DNA of 64,000 bases from Microglena sp. YARC (Eukaryota > Chlorophyta > Chlorophyceae > Chlamydomonadales > Chlamydomonadaceae), in assembly GCA_022414725.1 (NCBI GenBank), contig CM039462.1, positions 182,156,800-182,220,799 on the forward strand, in the 5' to 3' direction. The position numbers and the translations under genes are program-made. Every line of letters starts with the position of its first letter. Position 1 is the stretch's first letter. The notes under the pieces are model-generated. The model had not been told where the DNA came from and ran no database searches. It saw nothing but the letters and a program-made list of their open reading frames with translations. Below, one piece after another: positions 48,160 through 59,124 of the stretch.

Positions 48160-49300
48160 GAAGATACTTGCGTTGTCAGTCATCGTTCGGCCTGCGATTG
48201 TACCTCTTTGTCCATGTTCGCAGGTAGCTGATACGCTCCCCACCAGCTTATCGACGAGGACTCCCTTTAATCACCGCGAACTACCCACAGGCGTTTATCA
48301 TCTTACCTGGTACGGTACCACAATCCTGAAGAGTATAAGCGACTTCTACCTGGTGCCCCCAGTTCTCCTTATAGAGGTACATCCTGCCAAGTCTCCCGCA
48401 ACTACTAGCTACCTCCTTAGTTTTCAACATCTGAAGATGTCAGCTAAGCTTCCACACACAATCCCTCAACTGTTACAATTTGTTGGCTACGTTGCTCGTA
48501 GCAGGTCTCCCCCCAGCTCCATTATGCCAGCACTGAGCCAATCCAAAGAGTACAGCTGCATTGGAATGTCTGTCATCCCAGCTTGCAGACACACTATCTA
48601 GCTCCAAGTTCGGCCCAAGGTGGGTGCAGTAAAAGGAGCTGCCTAGAAGTGCTACTCGTGGCCTGACACAATTAAGCAGTGAAATCCCTCCCCTCCAAGT
48701 TCAACCCAAGTGGACAGAAATAATCCATCACAACATCTGTACTCAAAGCACTGAAGTACATTTTATAATAATAGCTTCTTGCTTTTTGAATTGATTATGG
48801 TGACTGCCGAAATTCACACGAGCAGCCTTAAAGGCTGCAGCCATGTAACCAAGTTTGAAGCCCAAATACCGTACAAAATTGTTACCACCACTAGAAAGCA
48901 AGGGCAAAGCTAAGGGCCGGGGATCAAATATTGACCTCACACCTGCCAGACCAAGCCTAGCCAACTGACACATGCATAGGTCAGTTGAATGTAAACTCGA
49001 CCAACCAATTGCATGGTGCTGTCAGCTGAGTTCACATGCTTCCTCTCACCGCGTTCCGTCTCATAATGAACTACGATTCGATAGAAGTCACGAACAGTCT
49101 GTACCTCTATATGTTATTCAGGCCTTATCCTATGAAAGAGTGTTCAACGTTATATGTACATTCTATATCCTTATCGTTGGCTAACCCCTGGCTAACGAGC
49201 ACATGACCAGGGCCGGTACAACTCCAGAACATTCAGCAAGCTGACTCGCTATATGACCAAGGCCTGTGCAGCTGGGCTAGCGTTAATACTTTTACCTCAC
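48160..49300. other. No identified gene
   Basis: It contains a 147-codon plus ORF (48158-48601) without a recognisable domain and a fragment of MITE family M at 48630-48660 (GAGCTGCCTAGAAGTGC). Confidence 0.35.
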
Positions 49301-49309
49301 TCGCTAACT

Positions 49310-49905
49310 CTCACATCAAATTTCCGACTGCTATATAACCTAGCCAACCTGATCAGCTGCTGAGCACGTCCCTCAGCTAGCTCCTTCTTGGCAACCTGCG
49401 GTGTCACCTTCCTGGCACCCACTTCCTCCCCAACAGTCCACCTAGCCAATCTAAGCCTAGTTTGTCTCGTTTCCTTGCAGCCTGGGCTTCAGTAGCTACC
49501 TTCTTCTTGGCTGCCATCTTCGCCTTCTTGGGCACCGCCGCCACCTTTCCTGGCACCTACTTCTCCCCTACAGTCCACCTAGCCAATCTAAGCCTAGTTG
49601 GATGTTTTCTTGGCAGCCTGGGCTCAGCGCTGCCTTCTTACTGATCGGCCACCTACACCTTCTTGGCACCTACTGCCACCTACTTTCCCCCCAATAGTCC
49701 ACCTAAAACCTAAGCCTAGTTGGCTGCGTTCCTTGCAGCCTGGGCTTCAGCAGCTTCCTTCTTCTTGACTGCCATGTCCACCTTGGCACCTACTGCCACC
49801 TTCCTTCTCCCCTAGCCGATGTAAGCCTAGTTGGCTGCGTTCCTTTGCCAGCCTGAGCTTCGGCAGCTGCCCTTCTTCTTGTGGACTGCCATCTCCGCCT
49901 TCTTG
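49310..49905 (-). repeat. ~125-bp repeat encoding Lys/Ala-rich segments
   Basis: Four to five units. On the minus strand they read AKMAAKKKVATEAQAARK, and near 49320-49410 VTPQVAKKELAEGRAQQL. Each unit has a CTGTAG acceptor-like site before GGGAGAAGTAGGTGCC. It could be a duplicated exon start of a Lys-rich protein (histone H1-like or ribosomal-tail-like); the gene itself is not identified. Confidence 0.45.
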
Positions 49906-49956
49906 CAGACATCTTCTTCTCACGCTCCTCGGAGCTCACTAACAACGATGATGCGC

Positions 49957-49989
49957 TTAGTTCTCGTCAAAGGAGAGAGATGCGTTACA
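49957..49989 (-). CDS. PGRL1: PGRL1, terminal exon
   Basis: After the acceptor GTGCGCAG comes CNASLSFDEN and TAA. It joins phase 0 to VCDCPK, completing a C-x-C-x-x-C cluster like the C-terminal zinc-finger-like part of PGRL1. Confidence 0.75.
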   Translation of the reverse strand, partial: CNASLSFDEN

Positions 49990-52508
49990 CTGCGCACAGG
50001 AATTTGTATTGCGGCACATGTTTAGAGAGCGTTTTCGTTCAAGAGTGGGGTGAGGTGTGAAAGCCGGGGTGGGTAAGGACAAGGGTCTCGGCTAACAACG
50101 ATGGTGGCGCTTGTTCTCTTTGACAAATAGAAGGCACAAGCGTTGCACTGCACACAGGGAATTGTGCGGGCCACATTTTAGAGATAGTTTTTTTCAAGAG
50201 TGGGTGAAGGACGTGTGGAAACGAGGGCTGACAATGATGATGCGAGAAGGAGCTGCTAACAGTGATGATGCACTTGTTAACGTCAAAATAGCGGCAAGCG
50301 TTGCATCGCAAATTAAGAAGTTGTGTTGCGTATACGACAACAGATTGAGTAAGGAATTGCAATACAATTCTCGGTATAAAGAGAGCAAGCGTACTCTGCA
50401 AGTGAGGTGAGGTGTGTGACAGCATGAGGTAAGGACACGGTTCAGTAAGGATTACACTGCAAGTTAGGGATCTGTGGGAACTAAAAGGAGAAAACAGGTG
50501 AAGGCAAGAGCAAGTTGCAAGGGTCTCGAGAACAGAACAGCCTACCAATCCACCTCTCACCGCCCATATCCCAATTAACACCTACACCCACTTCCCAGCA
50601 CCACAAAACATCACAGCCACACCGGGAACACTCACTTTGGGGCAATCGCACACGTTGAGTCCTCTGTTTCCAGGCACGGTCATGACGTCTCCGAAGAAGG
50701 AGAAGTTAGCCTCGCCGCAGTTACCTCTGCAAAGATCACACTGTTTTTAACAACTAACACCATTCCCAGCACCAAAAAAACAGCCAACCAACACCAGGGA
50801 ACACCAAGCTCACAAACTCCTTTGGGGGGCAATCGCACACGTTCAGTCCCCTTGTTTCAGGCTACGGTCATGACGTTTCCGTAAGAAGAGAAGTTTGGCC
50901 TCGCCGCAGTTGGGGCAATTCCCCTTCAAAAAGCACACTGTTCGAACATCCACACCCACTTCCCAGCACCGAAAAAAAAACGTCTCCACCAACACCGGAA
51001 ACACAAAGCCCACGCACTCACTTTGGGGCAATCGCACACGTCATCCCCTGTTTCCAGGGCACTTGTCATGTACGTCTCCAAAGAAGAAAGTTGCCTCGCC
51101 GCAGTTGTGGGCAGTTTCCCTACAATATCCACACTGTTCCTAACAACCACAAGCCCCAGCACCAAAAAACATGGCCCACCAACGACGAGAACACCAAGCC
51201 CACGCACTCACTTTGGGCAGTCGCACACAGTTCAGTCCCCTGTTTTCCAGGCACAGTCATGACGTCTCCGAAGAAGAGAAGTTGGGCCTCGCCGCAGTTG
51301 GGGGAGGAGGCAGTTTTCCCTTCAAGATCACACTGTTCCTGAAGGCGGAGGTCTTGTAAGCGAGTGGCAATGACAAAAGCAGGGGCGTGGAGGACAATAC
51401 CCCACAGCAGAGCAGTCGCCGTAAGGGGGGGGGGCAGCTCCAGCGCTGGTGGTGATTAGGATATCTTGAAGTCGGTGAGTAGTCCACAGTGAACACACAG
51501 TGCCCAAGACGACGAGGACAGCGGGGAGGGTTGAGGGAGGGTCATCTTCAGGTAGTCAGGGTCTTGGCATTCAGAGTACATGGTCTTGGTGCGTAGGGAG
51601 CACCTACTCGTGGGTGGGGAGGTGAGGTGGGTCAGGGAGTGTGGGATGGGTCAGCGTACATGGTTTTTTTGGGTGCGGAGGGAGCACCTATTTGTGAGGT
51701 GGGAGGTAGAACGGTGGGGCGAGGTGAGTGGTCAGAGTGTTGGATCTGTTGGCGTACATGGTTAAGGTGCATAGGGGGCACGTATTTCGGATGGGAGGGT
51801 GGGGGAGGGGGGGGGGGGGAGGGGGGGTCAGGGAGTATGGGATGGGTCTGCGTTCATGGTTAAGGTGCGGAGAACCAATTCATGTTCGTAGTTGGAAATT
51901 TCCTAGTAAATTTATTTGTAATTCATAGACGGCGAAGCAGCAAATTAGCTGGCTGAAACTTTGCATTATATATAATTATACATACATACAATTCATACAT
52001 TTCAACCCACGACAGCACAACTCCTAAGTGATCTGCCTCAGGGCACCTCCATTCAGCCTATTCAACCAGCACGCTGGTCTACAACACACACACACACCTA
52101 GGCTACACAGCTACCCTGGACATACATAAATTATATGGCTACCGCACAACAGCAACAATATACACATTGCTACAATATAAATATACAAAAATACATATTG
52201 CTACAATGTAAATATAATAAAAAAAACATTTGTTTTTACAAAATAAATATTTTAAAAACATATTTTACAATATAAATATAATAAAATACATATTGTTTCA
52301 GTATAAATATGATAAATAGTGTACGCACCTGGGACCCTCAGCAGCCACGACACTACCCTTCTGCCTGAGGGCATTCTTCAGCTCGTCGAATTCCGCGTCC
52401 TCAATCAGCTTGGTGCCCTTGGAGTAGGCAATGCGAGCTTCCATGAAGCGCTGCTCATTCACCATTCAAGATGGCTACCTGGAGCCGCTCCAGATGAGCT
52501 CCTGTGTG

Positions 52509-52555
<47 letters not shown>

Positions 52556-55500
52556 GGGGGGGGGGGTGGGGGGGGGGGGAGGAGGAGGTCAGGGTAGGTG
52601 GTGGTGTGGTTTGTGTGTGGTGTGTTTGTTTGTATGTGTGGTGTGGGTGTGTGTGGTGTGCGTGTTGGAGATGGGAGGTGGATACATGCACAGGTCGTTT
52701 TTGTTTACGAAAAAGTAAGGAGTTTTGACTGGAAGGGAGCCTGGAGCAATGGAAGCTTTCTATGAAGCGCTTCTCATCAGAGATGGCAACCTTGGCGCCA
52801 GTCCAGATGAGCTCATGTGTGTGTGTTTTGTTTTTTGGGTGTGGTGTGTGGGGGGGGTCAGGGTAGGGTGGGTGGGTGTGTTTGTGCGTGCATGCGTGTG
52901 GTGTGGGTGTAATGGGGTTGGTGTGGTGGTGTGGTTAGTGTGTTCAGATGGAGGTGGATACAGGCACATGGTCGCTTTGATTTTGAAAATAAAAAAATTT
53001 TCGTCGCGGACAAGAATGGGAAATGCCAAGCTTATATGATGCCCTGGGATCATCGCTATCCAATGTGGTGTGCGCGTGTGTGTGTGTGTTATGGGTGTGA
53101 GTGTGTGCGGTGTGGGCGTGATGCACTGTTATCCGTAGATATGTGTGTGTGTGTGGGGGGTGAAAGCATACATGGCGCCCGTTTTGGCCTGTAAAATTGC
53201 TCTCCAGTCAGACAGCAGGTCTACAGCCTTGTGTGTGTGCGTGTGAGGAAAGCTACACATGGCCCCGTTTTGGCCCCTAGAATTGCTATCCACGGGTAGG
53301 CAGTCCACAGCCATAAAAAACCCTTGGTTGTTGCAGATATAGCTCAGCCATTTTTGCTGAAATTGGTATTTGCGTCTCATGAGAAACAGCTTATTTAACA
53401 ACAAAATGGACACTGCCCAGTGTCGTGTCAAAATATAACTTATCTAAAAAAAGCTGTTGCATAGCTCAGACGCCCCCTGACCCCTATAAGCTGAGATTCA
53501 AAACCTGGTCTACCCTCATAACAGAAAAAGTAATTATATAAAATAGTTATAGGTAACAACAATAATAATAGTAATATATAACAATAACAATCACAATAAC
53601 AAAAAAAATAGCAAAGAAATTCCCAACCATCAACCTGGACACCAGCCTACCGGCACTGTTTTTTTGTGTGCGACCCGTCTCAAATTGAGTGACCCAGTTG
53701 TACCCTAGAGCGACGCTCTGCCCCCGATTCCCCCAGGGCTCCGCACTCCGCCTCATACCGTGCTACGCCATAATCCCAGAATTAAGCTTGCGTCGCAACT
53801 TTTGCTGCACAACTGGAACTACAGAAAGCTGGGGAAACAACAGAGCATGCAGAAGTTTGTATTTCTCATTTGCTGTGGGGAGATTAAACAACCCGCCATG
53901 GGTATTAGTCAGGGATGGGCAAAGCTCTAAATGTGGTGGGGGGTGAGGGTATTGTGTGTGTGTGTGTGTGTGGTGGTGGTGGGGGGGCAGTGGCACATAA
54001 CAGGGAGGAGATAGAGAAAGTCATTTAGGTACGTCTATTGGCTTATAATGATAAAATGATAACGCCTGGTGGGGCGGGGTATCAAGAGAGCCCCCCGTGT
54101 TACAGCGGTAGGGAACGGGCTGCTACTTTACCTGGACAAAGCTACCACGACGGTAGACAGCGACAGCGAACACTAAAGCTCACACGTAGGGATTCGAACC
54201 CAGAATATTTCTTTCGTTTGAAGGAGCTTTACCATTGAGCTATTCATTTGAACAGGGTCAAAGCTGCACCTCAAAAATGCGATGTGGATTTTTTTGGGAG
54301 GAGCCCCCCTTCTGGAGTGTGAGAGTCCCCAGGGTCACCCTGTTGTCCGTCCGACTGCCCCTCGGGGACGAAGCATTACACGTCAGCCAACTGTCTCATA
54401 ACTAACTGGCTTTAGTCAGCTTGATTCCATTGCCACCTATCGTCCCGTTGCCAACATACTCAACCAATTTTCCGCTTTGCTTGCAACGCTGCATAGGACT
54501 TGTTTCAACCTCTACTCACAACAGGCTAAACCTATCCCATACAATGCCATCCCCTCGTAACAAAGAAAATAGACGGTTAAAAATCAATCTGAACACTGGT
54601 CTACGGATGTTTCATATTTATCATGACACTGCATGGAGATTAAACAAATTTAAATAACCCTTCATGGGTAGCAGGTTCATATTGAAGGTGTTCTGTGTAG
54701 CACACGTTTGTCACGTCGGAAAAGACTAAGGTGTTCCGTGTAGCATACCTTTGTCTTTACCGGTTCCTTTAAGGGGGGCAAAAGGCCGTAAGTAGCATCC
54801 TAAAGGCTACTATGAGCAACATGGTGCTACATGAGGACACTTTTTCCTTTCCTTCGAAAAAACTGATGGGTACCAGCCAGGAATGGTCAAAACTATCCAC
54901 CCCATGACGCAGGTGGGTTTGTTTTCAACCTCGTCTCTCAACAGGTAGAACCTAGCCCACCCAAAGCAATCCACACCCATCTACCTCACTCACTGTGCAT
55001 GCAGTGAAATTATAAACTTGATTTCACAACTGACAGAGCCTATCCCAGCCCAGCCCAGCCCACCCTCACACGTCCACCAGACTTGTCTTGAGGAAGTTAG
55101 CCCCCACTCCAATGTTAAGGGTTTAAGGGTTGAGATTTACAGTTAAAGGTTTAGGGTTCAGGGTCTCCATGGGTTCAAGGCTTCCTTAAGTGTGGGCTAA
55201 CTTCAAAGTGACTGCATCCATTGCCAACTTCATCCACCATCATAGCGCATCGCACAGAGCCCATCCCAGCCAATGCCACCAACACATACCTCCTTCAGCA
55301 AGTTGAACTCGTCATCAGGCATGTCAGACTTGCCCTCGTAGTAGTAAGAGCCAAGAGCCCCGAGGAAATCCTTCTCCATCTCGCCAACAGTGCGCCTTCC
55401 TCGCTTCTTGCCCGTCTCAGGGTCGATACCGCAGTAGTCCGAGGCTACGGAGTAATGGAGGAGAGCGGTTGATTAAGTTGAGCAAAAGCAGAATGTCTAG

Positions 55501-56540
55501 CGAGGTGAATTACGTTGCGCATGAGCAAGCATGGTTCCAGTAGATGGGGCAGAGGCTAGCAATCATGGCGTATTGCGAGAAATCTTATTGATGAACCGTC
55601 AGAAAATAAAACCCCAAGGGTGGCGAGGAAGGATATAGTGCGCTAAGCTTCTGCCTGTTAAATGCGAATGCAGCGGTTTCCACGAGGTAGGGGGCGAGAA
55701 TGTCTTCCCCCGTACCAGCATGCTTACTGCCTCGAAGAATCCGTCGGACGAAACATCGCAGAGCTGTTATCGGGCTCACGGTTACTTCGCGCAGATCTTC
55801 AGATAAGAAGGATAAGAAAGCGAACGGAAGATGGAGCAGCGTGTGGACTACTAGGGCTGGAGCGAAGGATATGAGCAAGTAGAGGCGTTAGGGGTTCTCG
55901 GCTGCATATGAAGCTGATGACCATGAAACAGCCACTGAAGAACGAGCGTTCCAGAACCCTCGTTCCTGCGATTTTTATCGCGAAAAATCAAATGATCCAA
56001 AAGAGAGCTGACGCATGGGAATCGTGGGGACAGGATGGCAACGAAGGTACCAATGGGGGGATTGGGAGATTACTCTGCAAATAGCCACATAGTCGAACTT
56101 TGCAAGAAAGTTGCAGATGGTGAGAAGGATTGGCACAGGAAGCTCAGAGAAGTCATGCCCCACGCAGTCGGTACGCTCTGACATAGGCGGACTCAATATT
56201 TCGCAGACACACTCATGCAGAACAAGGGACGTAAAAGGCATTTGTTTGCACACTGCTGCGCTATTGCATGGGCTTTTTCGGGCTCGCTCGACTTCAAAGC
56301 TTGGCGGGAATGCTTGCCCCCTCCGAGCAAAGACACAAACGCCCATCCAAATATAAGTAGATATTTACCGATGTAATCGCAGGAGCCATCATCGTCGTCA
56401 AGGGCCGGGTCAGTCTGCTGCTGCGCCTTGATAGCAGAACGGGACATGCGCATCAAGGAAACAGAGGAAGTGGTTCGGATCTGTGCCACGCCATTGCGCA
56501 TAGCAACGGGGCGGGTGAAGAGGTTAGCCTTCGAAAGCAT
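49957..56540 (-). CDS. PGRL1: PGR5-like protein 1 (PGRL1), cyclic electron flow factor
   Basis: A thylakoid membrane protein that works with PGR5 in antimycin-sensitive cyclic electron flow around photosystem I. Five exons are in order. Exon 1 has a transit-peptide-like start (MLSKANLFTRPVAMRNGVAQ, Ser/Arg-rich) and SCDYIG. Exon 2 has DYCGIDPETGKK, EMEKDFLGALGSYYYEGKS and DDEFNLLKE. Exon 3 has ELIWSGS, EQRFMEARIAYSKGTKLIED and VVAAEGPRC. Exon 4 has SLRTKTMYSE, DYLKM, two hydrophobic segments and ILKG before CGEANF. The last exon has CNASLSFDEN then TAA. The cysteines of EGPRC, the NCPNCG-type pair and CDCPKC correspond to the redox-active cysteines of plant PGRL1. Exons 1, 2 and 5 are clean; exons 3 and 4 have frame breaks, so the copy may be decayed or the sequence imperfect. 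Confidence 0.85.
49990..50330 (-). repeat. Decoy copies of the PGRL1 terminal exon start
   Basis: The minus-strand TGTGTGCAGTGCAACGCTTG (about 50135-50155) and GCGATGCAACGCTTGCCGC (about 50290-50310) copy the acceptor and start of the exon at 49957-49989. Confidence 0.75.
50636..51150 (-). repeat. PGRL1: Three extra copies of the PGRL1 exon 4 end
   Basis: Copies end at donors near 50635, 50821 and 51021, with a period of ~195 bp. Each contains the NCGEA...DVMTVPG and CDCPK coding with its own indels. The copy at 50636-50735 is fully in frame (CGEANFSFFGDVMTVPGNRG then LNVCDCPK) and is preceded by TTTGCAG, so it could be spliced in as an exon. Confidence 0.85.
51212..51603 (-). CDS. PGRL1: PGRL1, exon 4 (frame-disrupted)
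   Basis: Acceptor GAGTAG, donor CCCAAA/GTGAGTG. It starts CSLRTKTMYSECQDPDYLKM in phase with exon 3. The first membrane segment (LPAVLVVLGTV) is in another frame, TDFKIS and LLWGIVLHAPAFVIATRL are back in the first frame with a TAA between them, and YKTSAFRNSVILKG is in a third. At least four frame switches occur in 390 bp. They may be assembly indels or pseudogene decay. Confidence 0.65.
51660..51890 (-). repeat. Decoy copies of the PGRL1 exon 4 start
   Basis: The block around GTAGGTGCTCCCTACGCACC (minus strand, true site near 51603) is echoed at about 51670-51705, 51762-51790 and 51855-51880, separated by GGGTGGGG tracts. Confidence 0.75.
51960..52320. other. AT-rich intron segment
   Basis: TATAAATATAATAAAATACA-type repeats at 52150-52320 and a (CA)n run near 52085. 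No exon is seen. Confidence 0.6.
52329..52501 (-). CDS. PGRL1: PGRL1, exon 3 (two compensating frameshifts)
   Basis: Acceptor CACACAG, donor CCCAG/GTGCGTAC, phases 0 and 2. It encodes ELIWSGSR, then VAILNG in a shifted frame, then EQRFMEARIAYSKGTKLIED, EFDELKNALRQKGS and VVAAEGPR. One base is missing after CTCCAGG and one extra A occurs in GGTGAATGAG; the total length restores the frame. Confidence 0.8.
52515..52680. repeat. (GT)n, poly-G and GTGTGGT tract
   Basis: Starts right after the acceptor of PGRL1 exon 3 on the genomic plus strand, that is within the intron. A similar GT-rich tract lies at 52830-52950. Confidence 0.85.
52735..52820 (-). repeat. Decoy copy of PGRL1 exon 3 start (frame intact)
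   Basis: It encodes ELIWTGAKVAISDEKRFIES without the two indels seen in the true exon. It lacks a clean CAG acceptor (ACACATGAGCTC). Confidence 0.8.
53160..53320. repeat. ~95-bp intronic duplication
   Basis: CCGTTTTGGCC with AAATTGCTCTCC or GAATTGCTATCC and a CCACAGCC end recurs at about 53180 and 53260. The stretch to 53930 holds AATAATAGTAATATATAAC-type simple sequence and no exon. Confidence 0.55.
54056..54255 (-). mobile_element. tRNA-derived SINE, family A, copy 3 (best tRNA head)
   Basis: On the minus strand there is an A box TAGCTCAATGG (54232-54242) and an exact B box GGTTCGAATCC (54190-54200), followed by the family A body ending CCCCACCAGGCG. The anticodon loop lacks U33 and the acceptor does not pair, so it is a retroposon, not a tRNA. 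Confidence 0.75.
54290..54520 (-). repeat. Dispersed repeat family G, copy 3
   Basis: The reverse complement of the units at 37610 and 43050, directly adjoining the SINE A copy. At 37484-37835 the same two elements are also adjacent, in the same relative order. Confidence 0.75.
54530..55289. other. PGRL1 intron, no exon seen
   Basis: GTGTTCTGTGTAGCACACGT/GTGTTCCGTGTAGCATACCT duplication at 54690-54755, and TTTAGGG-like runs at 55110-55160. Confidence 0.5.
55290..55444 (-). CDS. PGRL1: PGRL1, exon 2
   Basis: 155 bp, acceptor CTCCGTAG, donor GGAG/GTATGTG, phase 1 to 0, no frame defects. It encodes ASDYCGIDPETGKKRGRRTV, GEMEKDFLGALGSYYYEGKS and DMPDDEFNLLKE. Confidence 0.9.
56369..56540 (-). 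CDS. PGRL1: PGRL1, exon 1 with plastid transit peptide
   Basis: Starts ATG at 56540; MLSKANLFTRPVAMRNGVAQ followed by a Ser/Met/Arg-rich stretch and IKAQQQTDPALDDDDGSC. Donor ATCG/GTAAATATC, end phase 1. Composition and the KAQ-type boundary fit an algal chloroplast transit peptide. Confidence 0.85.
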
Positions 56541-57170
56541 AATGTTAACTAGCGATTATAGTAAGGAATGTGCGGAGCAGGAGCATGTAATAGTAGCACC
56601 TGGTGACCAGGGTGACACCCGTCAAATGTGCGGAACTGGGTTGCGTTGCACGGTGATTGGGGCTTACACAGCAACTAGGGCTGAGATTATCAGCTAGCTC
56701 TTCATCGGTTCGAAACTTGGAGTCCCTGATTGCCCACGCCAATTGAATGACGTCGAAACGTTGTCAGAACTGACAACGTAGTCAGAAATGACAACTTTGC
56801 CAGTTGGCGTTAGATTCAGGTTAAGAAGGCAACTGGGGGTGCGCGGTGCGGTAATTGGACCCACCCTTCCGGTAAGGGCGCCTTAAAACTACGCCTTGAA
56901 CGCGCCCTCGTCCTCCAGGAGGGGTCCGCAGCGGGGGGAAAAACCAATTGCGCGAATTAAGAGAGCTGAAGGTGGTGGGGTTGGAGCGATTGGCACTACT
57001 GGCCACCCCACGATAGGGCTGCCTCGGTGGAGGGCAGCTAGGGCAGCTTCTGCGAAGTAACGAACCCTCCCAAATCTGAGTATATGTAACGCAAGACAGC
57101 GTCTATGACAAACCTAGTTACAACCTGTGTCCAAGAAATGTCATATTCTAAACTTTGCTGGACAACTCTA
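56541..57170. other. Region upstream of PGRL1
   Basis: It should contain the PGRL1 promoter. A small repeat GTCAGAACTGACAACG/GTCAGAAATGACAAC lies at 56762-56797. No TATA box is selected. Confidence 0.35.
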
Positions 57171-57174
57171 CGTA

Positions 57175-57300
57175 TGTATGTTTACAGTCCAGGGGTAGCC
57201 AAATAAACTATTACTACTCAACCTTAAAAAAAGAAAGGCATACAAAAAAAGCTCTGGTAAACTGGACCCAACAAACGACGGGGGCCCGGAATTCGTACTA
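57175..57300 (-). repeat. Dispersed repeat family P, inverted copy
   Basis: GTCCAGGGGTAGCCAAATAA and AAACTGGACCCAACAAACGA, the reverse complement of the family P end plus flank. Confidence 0.5.
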
Positions 57301-57769
57301 TGCAGATAGTTTGAATTTAATAATAAAAAATCATGCATGAAAATAACTTATCCAGTGGTTTTTCTCAAGTAACAGCATTTATTCATATCTACTTGACGAG
57401 CGAGTACAGTTGATAGCATAGTCACTCAATCTACAACGAGGACCTGGATATGTCTTTAAACTGTCTAATCTGCTTAGCATGCTCCCTAGTTTCCCTGGAT
57501 ATCGCACAGGGGACTTGGAATTAGAAGACAGTAAGCAGCCCATATTTGGCTGAAAAACCATTAACCAATCCAATCCAATCTATCTACAACCTTTCCCAAA
57601 GCCGCAAGCCTTGTCTTGGTTCGTAATTACTACATATACTGACACCCTCCTGTCTTTTAGACTTGCCTGTTTAAGCCACTAACCCACCATTTCTTGTTCA
57701 GGCACATCAATCAGTGCATCAGGACAATGTAACCATCATCATACCATCATCATATTGATTATGTCCAAG

Positions 57770-57975
57770 CCATAGCTTTTATTTTTGGCTACAAGCAGCA
57801 GCTTCTAGGCAGCTTCCTAAGCCAGCCACTGGGCTAAGCCCCAAGATTTCAACAGTGCTAGAAAGGTGATTGTGTCAGCTTCCAGATGCACTGCGTTCCT
57901 ACAGGTTTGGCTAGGTAGCAAGTCAGTGGAGCTGCCTAGAAACTGCTGCTGGTAGCTGGAAAGAAAACCTATGGT
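57770..57975. mobile_element. MITE family M, copy 2
   Basis: TIRs begin CATAGCTTTTATTTTTGGCT and end GTAGCTGGAAAGAAAACCTATG-like, with inner AGCAGCAGCTTCTAGGCAGC and its near-complement. The interior matches copy 1 (CCAGCCACTGG, GTGTCAGCTTCCAGATGCAC). Confidence 0.75.
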
Positions 57976-58059
57976 CCAAGCCAAGCCACTCCACTTGGAC
58001 CCGTGACGAGGGAAGCAGCGAAGATGGGGGAGACTCTGACAGTTCAAGATAAAGATTGC

Positions 58060-58350
58060 TAGAGGTAGCTGTCATGTTGGTACTTGGTAGCTGACATGTA
58101 ATTGGTAGCTGCCATGTCAGCCATTTGATCACTCAAGCCACCTGAGTAGCCTCGTAGATAGAGGGGGGCACAAAGCCTAGAAGAGCGACGGAGGTAGCTG
58201 TCATGTTGACCATTCGATCGCTTAAGCCACCAGAGGAGCCTAGTTGACATGTGACTGGTAGCTGTCATGTCTACCATTCAATCGCTCAGGCTATAAGAGG
58301 AGCCTCGTAGATAGAGGGGGGCTCATAGCCTAGGAGGGCGATGGTGGTAG
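58060..58350. repeat. ~130-bp imperfect direct repeats
   Basis: GGTAGCTGTCATGTTG and AGCCTCGTAGATAGAGGGGG recur two to three times. Confidence 0.75.
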
Positions 58351-58429
58351 CTGTCACGTTGGCCAGACCAGCTTCTGGCAAGTCATCCCTGCAAACACCA
58401 TACCAGTTCATTACATTAGTTGGATACTT

Positions 58430-58975
58430 AGATTGGCTTGGCTTGGCTCATCACACCAGTTGGATACTTGGGTTGGATTGGATTGGATTGACTTAAATTG
58501 GATTGGATTGGATAGGATTGACTTGAATTTGATTGGATTGCCCCATTACATCAGTTTGATACTTGGATTGGACTGGCGTTTTACATGGCTTGGCTTGGCT
58601 TATTACATGGCTTGGCTTGGCTTGTTACATGGCTTGGATTGGCTTATTACATGTCTTGGCTTGGCTTGTTACATCGCTTGGCTTGGCTTAGCTTATTACA
58701 TGGCTTGGCTTGGCTTGTTACATGGCTTGGCTTTGCTTAGCTTATTGCATGGCTTGGCTTGGCTTGTTACATGGCTTGGCTTGGCTTAGTACATGGATTG
58801 GATTGGCTTATTACATGGATTGGCTTTGCTTGTTACATAGCTTGACTTGGCTTGTAACATGGATTTGCTTGGCTTATTACATGGCTTGGATTGGCTTGTT
58901 ACATGGATTGGATTGGCTTAGTACATGGATTGGATTGGCTTAGTACATGGATTGGCTTGGCGTGTTGCGTGGTTT
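58430..58975. repeat. ~28-bp minisatellite (ACATGGCTTGGCTTGGCTT)
   Basis: About 18 units. The forward ORFs (LGLLHGLAWL) follow from the repeat. Confidence 0.92.
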
Positions 58976-59124
58976 TCAGCCGCCTCTGGGCTTCGAAATT
59001 CCCCTCTCTTCTGATTCCAAGACCCTGCGTGCGAAACCCTCGGAAACCGCATCAGTTGGTTGGCATCGGGTATCGATTAATTTGGCGCTTGGAGGGAGAT
59101 TGGATGAAAGGATGCACCAACGGG

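Noticed and set aside
48158..48601. 147-codon plus ORF
   Set aside because: No domain, ordinary composition, adjacent to a tRNA-like SINE head; chance ORF is likely.
54190..54250. Functional tRNA gene on the minus strand
   Set aside because: Good A and B boxes, but no U33 in the anticodon loop and the sequence continues into the SINE A body.
58433..58943. Leu/Trp-rich membrane-like ORFs
   Set aside because: Pure 28-bp minisatellite translation.
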